Positions 45,242-54,187 of a stretch of 64,000 nt of DNA are shown one piece after another. Origin of the DNA: Bacteroides reticulotermitis JCM 10512 (lineage in GTDB: Bacteria > Bacteroidota > Bacteroidia > Bacteroidales > Bacteroidaceae); assembly GCF_000517545.1 (NCBI RefSeq), contig NZ_BAIV01000025.1, forward strand, positions 1-64,000, in the 5' to 3' direction. Numbering within the stretch: position 1 is the first letter of the stretch; every line of letters starts with the position of its first letter. The notes under the pieces are model-generated. The model worked only from the letters and a program-made list of their open reading frames with translations. It was not told the DNA's origin and did no database searches. The position numbers and the translations under genes are program-made.

Positions 45242-45315
45242 TCAGCATGAAACTTTTTTCTCCTAGTGATGAGAATTTTTTCTCACCGGCATGAAACTTT
45301 TTTCTCACCCCTATG
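45242..45315 (+). repeat. Tandem repeat with a 23-base period
   Basis: Units share ATGAAACTTTTTTCTC (or ATGAGAATTTTTTCTC) and are spaced 23 bases apart: 45242, 45265, 45288 and a partial fourth at 45311. It lies between DUF6078 and the beta-lactamase. It is not a CRISPR: there are no distinct spacers. Confidence 0.7.
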
Positions 45316-45404
45316 AAACAAAAGAAACTCCCGCATCTAACAGAAGACAACTCCGGTTGTATCAGTCAAAAACTCCCTAGTTCACACCAACTTCATTCGT
45401 AACC

Positions 45405-46330
45405 ATGAAAAGATTCATCAATAACAAATCAATGTTCGTCTCGCTACTTTGCCTTCTCCTACCCATAGGGCTACACGCCCGCCATTCCGAACTCAACACC
45501 CGACTTGCGCAAGCTATCGAAGGAAGAAAGCAGAAGTCGGCATCGCTGTAATCATCGACGGGAAAGATACAATCGCCCTGAATAACGAAACGCGCTACCC
45601 AACCATGAGCGTATACAAGTTTCATCAGGCATTGGCACTGGCTAACTATATGGAACAGCGGAATCTGCCCTTTGAAACGATACTGGGCATTACCCAATCG
45701 GATTTGAAGCCCGACACATACAGTCCGCTACGTGACCAATACCCCAACGGCGGAATCAACATGAGCGTTGCCGAATTATTGAAGTACACACTCCAGCAGA
45801 GCGACAACAATGCCTGCGATATTCTCTTCCGCTATCAAGGCGGTACGGGAGCGGTGAACCGTTACATCCATTCGCTGGGTATTACCGATTGCCTGATTAG
45901 TGCTACCGAAGAGGAGATGCACCAAGATCTCGAACGATGTTACCAGAACTGGACAACTCCCGTTGCCGCCGCCGGATTGGTGGATCTGTTTCTCCGCAAA
46001 CCGTTGTTCGGAGCGGCTTACAAAGACTTTATCTACCAGACGATGGTGGAGTGTCAGACCGGAAAAGACCGTTTGCCGGCTCCGTTGACTGACAAAGGAG
46101 TCATTATCGGACATAAAACAGGGACCGGCGGTCTCAATGCCCAAGGACAACTGATCGGTACGAACGACATCGGTTTCATTCTGCTGCCCAACGGACACCG
46201 GTACAGCATCGCCGTCTTGATAAAAGACTCCGAAGAGAATCCGCAGGCAACGAGCGGCCTTATCGGAGAGATTTCACGCATCGTATACGAATATGTATTG
46301 AAACTCACCTCTGCACCGACTCAACTCTAA
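45405..46330 (+). pseudogene. CepA-like class A beta-lactamase, one apparent 1-base deletion
   Basis: About 308 aa when joined. Signal peptide (MKRFINNKSMFVSLLCLLL). The active-site Ser-x-x-Lys lies in YPTMSVYKFHQALAL. The SDN motif is QQSDNNACDILF, the omega-loop glutamates are in EEEMHQD, and GHKTGTGG is the KTG box. The run AEVGIAVIIDGKDTIALNN and EISRIVYEYV place it near CepA/CblA of Bacteroides. The frame shifts at 45527-45531: AGAAAGCAG becomes in frame as AGAAAAGCAG. Such enzymes hydrolyse cephalosporins in the periplasm. It is chromosomal here, with no adjacent IS. Confidence 0.85.
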
Positions 46331-46512
46331 CATTCGGACGTACGAACCAAAGAGTTTGTTTTTGCATTTTGTAGAAGTAATTCTTTGGTAAGAGATTATT
46401 AATCCTTATTTTTATCGAAAATATAGACTATACGCCGCATAACTACTCCCCGAAAGTCAAGTTATGCCGCAAGTAATGTATAGAACGAACGCTTTAGAAA
46501 TACTAAACCAGC

Positions 46513-46992
46513 ATGCAGAAACGATTCAACCTACAACCGGGAGCCATTGCCGACCTCCCTCGGATGCAACAAACGTTTGAAGCCAGTGTGCGTCAGATGT
46601 GCAACCGGGATTATACGGAAGCGCAACTCGATGCCTGGATCGGACGGGCAACTCCGTCTCGTTGGGAAGAATTGCTGACCGGTGACTTGCAGTTTCTCCT
46701 TGCCGAAGAAGAAGCAACCAAAGCCTTGGCCGGATTCACGTCAATCAATACCCAAGGATATCTGCACAGCATGTTCGTTCATCCCGATTATCAACGTCAG
46801 GGAGTAGCCACGCTCCTACTCAACGCCGCCGAAGCGTTTGCCCGTAAGCATGATGCGCCTTCCGTGCATTCGGAGGTGAGTCTGACCGCCCAACCGTTTT
46901 TTACGGCAAAGGGCTATCACATTATAAAAGAACAAACCGTAAACATCCATCCCGAGAGCCTTCAAAATGCCGTGATGGAAAAGCAACTCTAA
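46513..46992 (+). CDS. GNAT family N-acetyltransferase
   Basis: 159 aa. The acetyl-CoA-binding motif A is MFVHPDYQRQGVATLLLN (residues 78-96), and the fold begins LQPGAIADLPRMQ. A typical stand-alone GNAT. The substrate is unknown. It is followed ten bases later by the triple-domain protein, so both may be one operon. The 180 bases upstream contain an imperfect inverted repeat (CGCATAACT/AGTTATGCCG) near 46435-46473. Confidence 0.85.
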   Translation: MQKRFNLQPGAIADLPRMQQTFEASVRQMCNRDYTEAQLDAWIGRATPSRWEELLTGDLQFLLAEEEATKALAGFTSINTQGYLHSMFVHPDYQRQGVATLLLNAAEAFARKHDAPSVHSEVSLTAQPFFTAKGYHIIKEQTVNIHPESLQNAVMEKQL

Positions 46993-47002
46993 CAAATTCA
47001 TT

Positions 47003-48340
47003 ATGAGATTACATCACATTGCTATATGGACTTTCCGTCTGGAAGAGATGAAAGAATTCTATGTTCGTTACTTTCACGGAGAAAGTAACGAGAAGTATAT
47101 CAATCCCCGTAAGAAGTTCGAATCGTACTTCATCTCTTTCGAGAATGGAATATCCATCGAATTGATGAGCCGTGCCGACGTGCAAAACACGCCGATAGAA
47201 GAGAACAGACTCGGCCTGACTCATTTTGCCTTTACGTTCTCCAGTCCGGAGCAGGTTCTGCAATTCACCGAACAGATGCGTTCCGCAGGTTACCCCATAG
47301 TAGGCGAGCCACGGACATCGGGCGACGGCTATTTTGAAAGCGTTGTCCTCGATCCCGACGGCAATCGCATCGAATGTGTCTATTCGCCGGTCACGATACC
47401 GAACAAAGAGATAGACACCGAACGCCTCTTATTGCGTCCGTTTCGCGATAGTGACGCAGAAGCTTTCTTCGCTTGCTGCCGGAATCCGAAGTTAGGAGAT
47501 AATGCCGGATGGAAACCGCACGAGACTTTGGAAGAGTCGCGGGAGATTCTTCATTCCGTATTCATTGGGTACAACGCTTGGGCTATCATTCTAAAAGAGA
47601 CAGACGAACTGGTGGGTTGTGTCGGACTTGTTCCGGACCCGAAACGGGAGAATCCACAGGTGAATATGTTGGGGTATTGGCTCAACGAACCCTATTGGGG
47701 CAAAGGATATATGAGTGAAGCCGTGCAAGCTGTCAGCCGATACGGCTTCGAGGAATTGGGTCTCAGCCTCATCACCGCCAATTGTTACCCTCACAACGAA
47801 CGTTCGCAACATGTGTTGAAACGGAACGGTTTCCTATACGAAGGAGTTCTCCGACAGGCGGAAATCACGTATGACGGACACATCTACGATCATCAGTGTT
47901 ATTATCTTCTGCCGGTAACCCAACCGACTGCGGAAGATCATGAAGAGATACTTCAATTGTGGGAAGCGTCTGTACGCCATACGCATCATTTCCTGACCGA
48001 AGAGGATATTCAGTTCTACAAACCGCTGATACAAAACCAATATCTGAAGTCGGTCGACCTCTATGTTTGCAAAGATATTCACGGACGGATAGCCGCTTTT
48101 ATGGGGCTTAGTGACGAACTCATTGAAATGTTGTTTGTACATCCCGACCAGCAAACCCAAGGGTACGGCAAGCGGTTGGTAGAGTATGCGGGCAAAGAGA
48201 AGTCGATCCGTCAGGTGGACGTCAACGAGCAGAATGAGAAAGCGCTTCAATTCTATCTTCACCTCGGATTCCATGTTGTCGGAAGAGACGACACGGACGG
48301 TGCAGGTAAACCATTTCCGATTTTACACCTCAAACGATAA
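47003..48340 (+). CDS. VOC-GNAT-GNAT triple-domain fusion protein
   Basis: 445 aa. Residues 1-130 are a glyoxalase/VOC domain (LHHIAIWTFRLEEMKEFYV; SVVLDPDGNRIECVY). Residues 135-300 are a RimJ/RimL-type acetyltransferase (TERLLLRPFRDSDAEAFF; PYWGKGYMSEAV). Residues 305-445 are a second GNAT (LFVHPDQQTQGYGKRLVEYA). The three are usually separate genes. Linkers are continuous and in frame, and no homopolymer error would easily explain the joins, so the fusion looks real. Function could be resistance or detoxification; unproven. Confidence 0.8.
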   Translation: MRLHHIAIWTFRLEEMKEFYVRYFHGESNEKYINPRKKFESYFISFENGISIELMSRADVQNTPIEENRLGLTHFAFTFSSPEQVLQFTEQMRSAGYPIVGEPRTSGDGYFESVVLDPDGNRIECVYSPVTIPNKEIDTERLLLRPFRDSDAEAFFACCRNPKLGDNAGWKPHETLEESREILHSVFIGYNAWAIILKETDELVGCVGLVPDPKRENPQVNMLGYWLNEPYWGKGYMSEAVQAVSRYGFEELGLSLITANCYPHNERSQHVLKRNGFLYEGVLRQAEITYDGHIYDHQCYYLLPVTQPTAEDHEEILQLWEASVRHTHHFLTEEDIQFYKPLIQNQYLKSVDLYVCKDIHGRIAAFMGLSDELIEMLFVHPDQQTQGYGKRLVEYAGKEKSIRQVDVNEQNEKALQFYLHLGFHVVGRDDTDGAGKPFPILHLKR

Positions 48341-48361
48341 GCAACTAGCAACTACCCGACT

Positions 48362-48847
48362 ATGGATCTGCGAACCAAACTGTCCGAACGCATACATATC
48401 AAAGATATTCTGGTAACTCTTCATCAGGTGCAAGAGAATACGCTACTGCGTGAAGAGCTTTACCGGCTTATCTTCGATAAAGAAGATACCATCTCTTATC
48501 AGGCTTTGTGGATGTGCACGCATTTCCGGGAAGCGGAAATAGCCTGGCTTTCCGGGAAGCAGAACGAACTGATTGACGCGGCACTCGTTTGCTCACATAC
48601 GGGGAAACGGCGGTTGATCTTGAGTTTGATTTATCAACAGCCCGCAAGTGATCCTCCGCGAGTGGATTTTCTGGACTTTTGCATGGAGCACATGATGTCT
48701 CGGGAAGAACCTCCCGCCATACAAGCGCTCTGCATCAAGTTGTGTTATGAATTAACACGTAACATTCCCGAACTCCAACAGGAGTTGCGCCTCCTGTTGG
48801 AAATGCTGGAGCCGGACATGGTATCTCCTGCTCAAGCTCCGCATTGA
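48362..48847 (+). CDS. Helical (HEAT-like) protein of unknown function
   Basis: 161 aa, all helical by composition. It begins MDLRTKLSERIHIKDILVTL and has paired helices such as EELYRLIFDKEDTISYQALW and EPPAIQALCIKLCYELTR, similar in spacing to HEAT-like repeats. No catalytic motif. It sits between acetyltransferase genes (about 20 bases after the triple fusion). Confidence 0.6.
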   Translation: MDLRTKLSERIHIKDILVTLHQVQENTLLREELYRLIFDKEDTISYQALWMCTHFREAEIAWLSGKQNELIDAALVCSHTGKRRLILSLIYQQPASDPPRVDFLDFCMEHMMSREEPPAIQALCIKLCYELTRNIPELQQELRLLLEMLEPDMVSPAQAPH

Positions 48848-48897
48848 GAAACACCTTGAAAGCGATAAAAGTAGAAACTTCTAAAAGAAAAGAACAG

Positions 48898-49413
48898 ATG
48901 ATTATCATACAACAAGAAACATACACCTTGCGTACTTGGGAACCAGCAGACGCACCTTCCCTTGCCCAACAACTCAACAACAAAAAGCTCTGGGATAACT
49001 GTCGGGATGGGTTGCCTTTTCCGTATTCACAAGAGGATGGCGACTTTTTCATTCAACTGGTTAAGCAAAAAGATGGTGTACACGATTTCTGTATCGAGGT
49101 TGAAGGAAAAGCGGTCGGGAATATCGGGTTTGTACCCGGCAATGACGTCGAACGATTCAGCGCCGAAGTGGGTTATATACTCGGAGAATCGTATTGGAAC
49201 CGGGGGATCATGACCGATGCGTTACGGGAAGCCATCAGCTACTATTTCGAAACGACTGACATCGTCAGGCTCTTCGCGTTCATATTCGAATACAATCCCG
49301 CCTCGATGAGAGTGTTGGAGAAAGTCGGTTTCTCAAAGGTCGGAATCATGCATCGGGCTGTTTATAAGAATGATCAGTTCTGGGACGGACATTACTACGA
49401 ACTACTCAAATAG
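48898..49413 (+). CDS. RimJ/RimL-type GNAT N-acetyltransferase
   Basis: 171 aa from the ATG at 48898. The family signature starts with TYTLRTWEPADAPSLAQQLN and ends with FSKVGIMHRAVYKNDQFWDG, preceded by NPASMRVLEKVGF and an acetyl-CoA motif (GESYWNRGIMTDALREAI). An in-frame TTG at 48844 would add 18 residues without similarity. It ends the run of GNAT genes. Confidence 0.85.
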   Translation: MIIIQQETYTLRTWEPADAPSLAQQLNNKKLWDNCRDGLPFPYSQEDGDFFIQLVKQKDGVHDFCIEVEGKAVGNIGFVPGNDVERFSAEVGYILGESYWNRGIMTDALREAISYYFETTDIVRLFAFIFEYNPASMRVLEKVGFSKVGIMHRAVYKNDQFWDGHYYELLK

Positions 49414-49585
49414 CCTGTTGCCCGAAAGTAGGAGTTGCCTAAAACCCAGCCCTGCCCCTTTTAAGCCTTACAGCCTATAAAAATGAATCGCAAAGAGGCC
49501 TTCATAAACCTCCGGCTCCATTCCACGTTCCTTGTGAACAGGGGTAATTCATTCCGTAAACGTCTAAGCCGTATACCAATAGCAA

Positions 49586-49616
49586 GGGCTGTCCCCATTT
49601 GGCGGACAGCCCCTAT
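49586..49616 (+). terminator. Rho-independent terminator downstream of the GNAT genes
   Basis: GGGCTGTCC pairs perfectly with GGACAGCCC around a nine-base loop, followed by CCTATTTAT. The 280 bases 49414-49692 hold nothing else that I can identify. Confidence 0.8.
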
Positions 49617-49692
49617 TTATCTCATAATCTGTAAGTGCTGATTATATGTCAACAGAGTAATCGATGGTTTTCATCCGGCAAATCCCCGGTAA

Positions 49693-50156
49693 TTATTCAA
49701 AATAATATAAGAATACGGCGATGCCGTCAAGTGCTTTCTTTGGTTGGTCTTTTATCTCAATAGCAAACTTGATCTCAGCTTTTGCCACACCGCGCAGGTT
49801 TGTCAGCGAGTGAAGAGAAGCTACCAGCCGAATACTTTGTCCGGACAATACAGCCTGTCCGAATTTCATCTTATCGATACCGTAGTTAATCATCATCTTC
49901 AAGTTGTTCACTTCAATAATTTGGTTCCACAGGTAAGGAAGCATAGACAGAGTCAGGTAACCATGCGCAATCGTGCTCTGGTAAGGGGTGTCTGTCTTGG
50001 CGCGTTCTACATCTACATGAATCCATTGATGGTCCAGTGTTGCGTCGGCAAACAAATTAATGCGTTCCTGCGAAAGCTCTACGTAGTCGGATACACCAAT
50101 CTGTTGTCCAACCATTTTCTCAAATTCTTCGTATGATTGATAATAACTTTATTCAT
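49693..50156 (-). pseudogene. MaoC-family dehydratase, one apparent 1-base deletion near the start
   Basis: From the ATG at 50156 (MNKVIIN) the frame breaks at 50135-50138. Minus-strand ATCAATCATACG reads on as ATCAATTCATACG, giving MNKVIINSYEEFEKMVGQQI. The open frame after it (from 50115) holds the full hot-dog fold: YVELSQERINLFADATLDHQ and the catalytic Asp/His in DHQWIHVD...IAHGYLTLSM. Length of about 154 aa fits MaoC enoyl-CoA hydratases. The first ATG of the intact frame, at 50115, would cut the N-terminal helix. Probably intact in reality. Confidence 0.8.
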
Positions 50157-50196
50157 CGTTCCACTATTTTATGGGGGTTATACATCTAATGGGGAG

Positions 50197-50204
50197 CAAA
50201 AATA
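50197..50204 (-). promoter_or_regulatory. -7 box TATTTTTG for maoC
   Basis: It matches TAnnTTTG on the minus strand, 41 bases before the ATG at 50156, supporting that longer start. Confidence 0.5.
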
Positions 50205-50310
50205 GAGAAAAAAACAAGATGTCCCCATTTTACTCAACAAAATAAAGGTATCTTACCCTTTTCCCGCTAACTCCGGGTGCGAAGAAGGGGCAAGTTTCAG
50301 AGATTTACCC

Positions 50311-50318
50311 TATTTTTG
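50311..50318 (+). promoter_or_regulatory. -7 box TATTTTTG for the RluA-family gene
   Basis: It matches TAnnTTTG, 27 bases before the ATG at 50345. Confidence 0.55.
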
Positions 50319-50344
50319 CATCACAATCAATCCGTGTCTAATTC

Positions 50345-51985
50345 ATGTTGCATTTATTAAAAGAGCCCGTTCCACAGATTCCGCTACCGGAGAAGTTTAC
50401 ATATCCTTTTCACTATACGCCGCATCCGCTTTGCGTGGAGGCTGCTGAAGAGGTAAAAGCCTACATCGCCAAGCAGGAAGAATGGAAGGAAGAACTGGCT
50501 TCAGGCAAAATGTTCGGTGTATTGATTGTGCAAACGCCGCAAAGTCCCACAGGTATCGGCTATCTGGCAGCGTTCTCCGGCAACCTCGCCGGGAAGAATT
50601 TACATCCTTTCTTCGTTCCGCCCATCTATGACCTGCTACAGCCCGACGGTTTCTTTCGGGTAGAGGAGGAACAGATTTCCGCTATAAACAGTCGCATTAC
50701 CGCCTTGGAGCATACCGAGCGGTATCTCGAACTTAACAATCAGCTCAAAGCCGCAACCAAGCAGGCTTGCCAGGAACTTGCGAGTGCTAAAGCGGAACTT
50801 AAAGAAGCGAAAGAGAACCGGGAACTCCGACGTCGCTCCGACGAACAGCTTTCCGAAGAAGAACAGGCAGCCCTCATCCGGGAAAGTCAATTCCAGAAAG
50901 CGGAGTTCAAACGGCTGGAACGTGCATGGAAGCAACAGATTGAAACACTTGAAACCGAACTTAGTAAATATCGGACGGAGATAAGCGCACTGAAAAAAGA
51001 ACGCAAAACTCGTTCGGCCGCTTTGCAACAGAAGTTGTTCGAACAATTTCGGATGCTGAACGCCAAGGGAGAAGTGAACGATCTCTGTTCCATCTTCGAG
51101 CGGACTGTTCATAAAACTCCTCCAAGCGGAGCGGGCGAATGTGCGCTACCCAAACTCTTACAATATGCTTTTCTTCACCAACTCAAACCGTTGGCTATGG
51201 CGGAGTTCTGGTGGGGCGACTCTCCAAAGAACGAAATACGCACGCATGGTTACTACTACCCTTCCTGTAAAGGTAAGTGCGAACCGATCTTGCAACATAT
51301 GCTTCAAGGGCTGGAAGTAGATGCGAATCCGCTCTCCGAAAATATACATAAGGACACGGATATAGAGATTGTTTTTGAAGATGAATGGTTGGTGGTTATT
51401 AATAAACCGCCCGGTATGCTATCCGTTCCGGGCAAAGAAGATCAGATCGACTCGGTCTACCAAAGACTAAGGGAACAATATCCACTAGCTACCGGCCCCA
51501 TGATTGTTCACCGATTGGATATGGCGACTTCCGGTTTGTTACTTATAGCCAAGAGCAAGGAGGTGCATCAGGAGTTACAGGCGCAGTTTGAAAATCGAAG
51601 TATAAAGAAACGTTATGTAGCTTTGCTCGATGGAAAGATAAGCCGAGTCGGAAAGAGTGGAAAGATTGAGTTGCCCATTTGCCCCAATCCGCTTGATCGG
51701 CCCCGGCAAATGGTTAGCGAGGTTTACGGTAAACCGGCCGTTACCGAATATCGTATACTGGAAACTTCTGCGGAGCGAACCCGCATCGCTTTTTATCCGC
51801 TAACGGGGCGTACACACCAACTACGCGTACATGCCGCCCATTCACAAGGATTAGCCTGCCCCATCGTAGGAGACGAACTTTACGGTCGAAGAGCGGATCG
51901 GCTTTATCTGCATGCCGAGTTTCTGGAGTTCCGTCATCCGGTTCACAAGCATCTCGTCTGCGTGCAAAAGGAAGCGGACTTCTGA
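50345..51985 (+). CDS. RluA-family pseudouridine synthase with long N-terminal coiled-coil extension
   Basis: 546 aa. Residues 1-110 are a separate N-terminal domain, 110-250 a coiled coil rich in Glu/Lys/Arg, and 335-540 the RluA synthase. The catalytic Asp lies in MIVHRLDMATSGLLL, with LVVINKPPGMLSVPGK before it and PLTGRTHQLRVHAAH after it. It isomerises uridines in rRNA or tRNA. RluA proteins are often only 220-320 aa; this long form is a known Bacteroides arrangement. Confidence 0.92.
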   Translation: MLHLLKEPVPQIPLPEKFTYPFHYTPHPLCVEAAEEVKAYIAKQEEWKEELASGKMFGVLIVQTPQSPTGIGYLAAFSGNLAGKNLHPFFVPPIYDLLQPDGFFRVEEEQISAINSRITALEHTERYLELNNQLKAATKQACQELASAKAELKEAKENRELRRRSDEQLSEEEQAALIRESQFQKAEFKRLERAWKQQIETLETELSKYRTEISALKKERKTRSAALQQKLFEQFRMLNAKGEVNDLCSIFERTVHKTPPSGAGECALPKLLQYAFLHQLKPLAMAEFWWGDSPKNEIRTHGYYYPSCKGKCEPILQHMLQGLEVDANPLSENIHKDTDIEIVFEDEWLVVINKPPGMLSVPGKEDQIDSVYQRLREQYPLATGPMIVHRLDMATSGLLLIAKSKEVHQELQAQFENRSIKKRYVALLDGKISRVGKSGKIELPICPNPLDRPRQMVSEVYGKPAVTEYRILETSAERTRIAFYPLTGRTHQLRVHAAHSQGLACPIVGDELYGRRADRLYLHAEFLEFRHPVHKHLVCVQKEADF

Positions 51986-52062
51986 GTAAAATGAGTTAGC
52001 TTACCAAGCAATCGTTCTTTTAAGGAAAGCGAATCAAAAGCTGTCGGTATGCTGTCAACCGT

Positions 52063-52269
52063 TTATCGCTGCATCAGCCTTTTGGGAGAGCCATGCCAGG
52101 AGCACCCTAAGCAATAGACATCTGTCAGGTCGAAGCCTTCTGTAGAAGCCTCGGGATCTTTAGCCACGACTTCACCATTCTCTAAAACATAAACCAAGAG
52201 CCGGTCGCCTTGCTCATTCTTAACGTACATAGCAGCTATTTTACACTGCGGACATAATAACTTTCTCAT
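52063..52269 (-). CDS. Small zinc-ribbon-like protein
   Basis: 68 aa from the ATG at 52269. Two CxxC knuckles bracket the protein: LLCPQCK at residue 4 and VYCLGCSWHG near residue 55, the usual layout of a zinc ribbon. Unknown function, common in Bacteroides. A preceding in-frame GTG would add one residue. Its -7 box is at 52304-52311. Confidence 0.65.
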   Translation of the reverse strand: MRKLLCPQCKIAAMYVKNEQGDRLLVYVLENGEVVAKDPEASTEGFDLTDVYCLGCSWHGSPKRLMQR

Positions 52270-52303
52270 CACTTAATTCACCTGTATTCGTAATAATCGG
52301 CGT

Positions 52304-52311
52304 CAAAGATA
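52304..52311 (-). promoter_or_regulatory. -7 box TATCTTTG for the zinc-ribbon gene
   Basis: It matches TAnnTTTG on the minus strand, 35 bases before the start. Confidence 0.5.
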
Positions 52312-52343
52312 CTGTTTCATTCCGGATTTATCCACAATCTTCT

Positions 52344-52351
52344 TATCTTTG
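52344..52351 (+). promoter_or_regulatory. -7 box TATCTTTG for the YgbA-like gene
   Basis: It matches TAnnTTTG, 20 bases before the ATG at 52371. Confidence 0.55.
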
Positions 52352-52370
52352 TGCCCGTCAGAAACTAAAG

Positions 52371-52670
52371 ATGAAGAAATCGCGCCTAGCACAAGAAAAG
52401 GAAACGGTAGAGTTGATGATCCGCCTCTATTGCCGGAAAAAGGAAAAGAATAAAACTCTTTGCCCCGATTGCGAAGAACTGCTTCTTTACGCTCAGACAC
52501 GCCTCGACCGTTGTCCGTTTGGAGCTGGGAAACACGCCTGCCAGCAATGCCCCGTACATTGTTATAAGCCTGCCATGCGAGAACGAATGCGACAAGTGAT
52601 GCGCTTCTCCGGTCCCCGAATGCTACTTTATGCTCCCTGGAAAGCCATCTGCCACCTATTCCACCGATGA
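52371..52670 (+). CDS. Nitrous-oxide-stimulated promoter family protein (YgbA-like)
   Basis: 99 aa. A Cys-rich pattern with TLCPDCEELLLYAQTRLDRCPFG then KHACQQCPVHCYKPAMRERM and FSGPRMLLYAPWKAI is the signature of PF11756 (YgbA_NO). E. coli ygbA is induced by NO through NsrR and aids recovery from nitrosative stress. Cysteines are likely metal or iron-sulphur ligands. Convergent with the next gene on the minus strand. Confidence 0.85.
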   Translation: MKKSRLAQEKETVELMIRLYCRKKEKNKTLCPDCEELLLYAQTRLDRCPFGAGKHACQQCPVHCYKPAMRERMRQVMRFSGPRMLLYAPWKAICHLFHR

Positions 52671-52693
52671 GAACTGAAAACCGGTTGCGGTTT

Positions 52694-53989
52694 TCAAAGT
52701 AAGGCATGCTGCACAGCCTCTTGAATTAAGCGTCCGGCGGACTCTATCCCGATAGCATCACTGTGAATCGCAAGGTGGTAGTTCTTCACATTCCCCCAAG
52801 TCTCTCCCGTATAATATTTATAATGAAGCGCTCTTGCCCGATTGATTCGTTTGAGTTCAGCCCCCGCTTGTTCGGTTGGTACACCATAGGCATGGGTGAT
52901 ACGCTGCATCATGTGCTCCGTGTCGGAATGAATGAAAACGTTGAAACAAAGAGGATAATCCCGCAGAATATAATCGGCACAGCGTCCGACAATAACGCAC
53001 GGTCCTTGCGAAGCGATTCGGCGAACGACCCGGCTTTGTGCTACGAACAGGCGATCGGAAGGTGACAGACGTCCTTCGATTGGAGCGGTAAAGTCCTGCA
53101 TGATCAATCCCCACAGCAAATTATTGGAGATATTTTGTTCATGTTCTTCCACATAGTTGGCAGCCAGTCCACTCTCTGCCGCTTCCAACTCGATCAACTC
53201 CTTATCATAAAAAGGAATACCCAAATCGCTCGCTATCTGCTGCCCAATCGCTCGTCCTCCACTCCCATACTCACGGGCAATGGTGATAATGATTCCGGTA
53301 TTAGCAACGGCAACGCTTTCTTCACCATCAACCTCTCGCGGAGAAAGACGACTCAACAACTGTCCCACGAAAGCAAACTTACGGTTGAAGAAACGGGCGA
53401 AAAGCCCCACAACCAACGCGGCAATGACAGTCCCCTCACGTACTCCGACAATACTTCCGAGTAGAATCAAGGATACCGCACACGCCAAAAGTGCCAAAGA
53501 GGTATCAAAGCAGATCTTCACTACGCCGAACTCTTTACCCGTACGCAAAGAGATAGCCTGTACAAAGGCCTCACCGGAAAGCATCACCACATTGGCGATG
53601 ACTTCCATACTGATTCCCAACCCTAGCACCATGCACCCCGCAAGCAAGGACAAGATCTGCATACTGTAGGTTCCGGGAACAAAACCTCCCAGAAGAGCCA
53701 TGGACCAATCGATAAATATACTGAAAAGAACGGAAACGGGAAGTTGCAGCAGTTGCTGCTTCTGAAAATCTTTCTTCAGAAACCACATCTGTCCGGCAAT
53801 CAACAGCATGTTCAACAGGAAGGTAAACTGCCCTAAAGTGACCGGATACTTCAAACTCAATGTATAAGGAAGACTCGATATAGGAGACGAACCTAAGTTG
53901 GCTTTAATAATCAAACTAATACCGAATGCGTTCACAAACAACCCGGCAATGAAAAGCAGATAACGAGCTGTTGTTTCTTTCTTTGTCAT
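52694..53989 (-). CDS. Membrane (DUF6198/YczE-like) domain fused to a cytidylate-kinase-like domain
   Basis: 431 aa. Residues 1-205 hold six hydrophobic helices with GISLIIKANLGSSPISSLPY and GLGISMEVIANVVMLSGEAF, as in the DUF6198/YczE group. Residues 230-430 form a cytidylate-kinase-like domain: IITIAREYGSGGRAIGQQI (P-loop variant with GSGG) and VIVGRCADYILRD, ending near LIQEAVQHALL. The kinase-like domain is common alone in gut Firmicutes and Bacteroides. The fused form suggests a membrane-sited nucleotide kinase, function unknown. -7 box at 54033-54040. Confidence 0.85.
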   Translation of the reverse strand: MTKKETTARYLLFIAGLFVNAFGISLIIKANLGSSPISSLPYTLSLKYPVTLGQFTFLLNMLLIAGQMWFLKKDFQKQQLLQLPVSVLFSIFIDWSMALLGGFVPGTYSMQILSLLAGCMVLGLGISMEVIANVVMLSGEAFVQAISLRTGKEFGVVKICFDTSLALLACAVSLILLGSIVGVREGTVIAALVVGLFARFFNRKFAFVGQLLSRLSPREVDGEESVAVANTGIIITIAREYGSGGRAIGQQIASDLGIPFYDKELIELEAAESGLAANYVEEHEQNISNNLLWGLIMQDFTAPIEGRLSPSDRLFVAQSRVVRRIASQGPCVIVGRCADYILRDYPLCFNVFIHSDTEHMMQRITHAYGVPTEQAGAELKRINRARALHYKYYTGETWGNVKNYHLAIHSDAIGIESAGRLIQEAVQHALL

Positions 53990-54032
53990 ACTTCTTTTTA
54001 TCTTATGTATAGGCTATCTCGATAGCACGTTG

Positions 54033-54040
54033 CAAAGGTA
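54033..54040 (-). promoter_or_regulatory. -7 box TACCTTTG for the membrane/kinase-like gene
   Basis: It matches TAnnTTTG on the minus strand, 44 bases before the start at 53989. Confidence 0.55.
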
Positions 54041-54127
54041 CGGCTTCCTTCTCCCGATCTCCCGTTCAAAAGTCGAAGCAGATTGTTCAAAATGTGGCAT
54101 TTCTTTGCGGCGAAGCGGCATTAATAC

Positions 54128-54135
54128 TATCTTTG
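54128..54135 (+). promoter_or_regulatory. -7 box TATCTTTG for the AraC gene
   Basis: It matches TAnnTTTG, 53 bases before the ATG at 54188, divergent from the kinase-like gene's promoter. Confidence 0.55.
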
Positions 54136-54187
54136 TCCTACCAAATCAGCCAAGCATTCACATTTCCACAGCCAAGCATCGATTATC

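Noticed and set aside
45242-45315. CRISPR-like array
   Set aside because: Units are contiguous with no unique spacers, and there is no cas gene.
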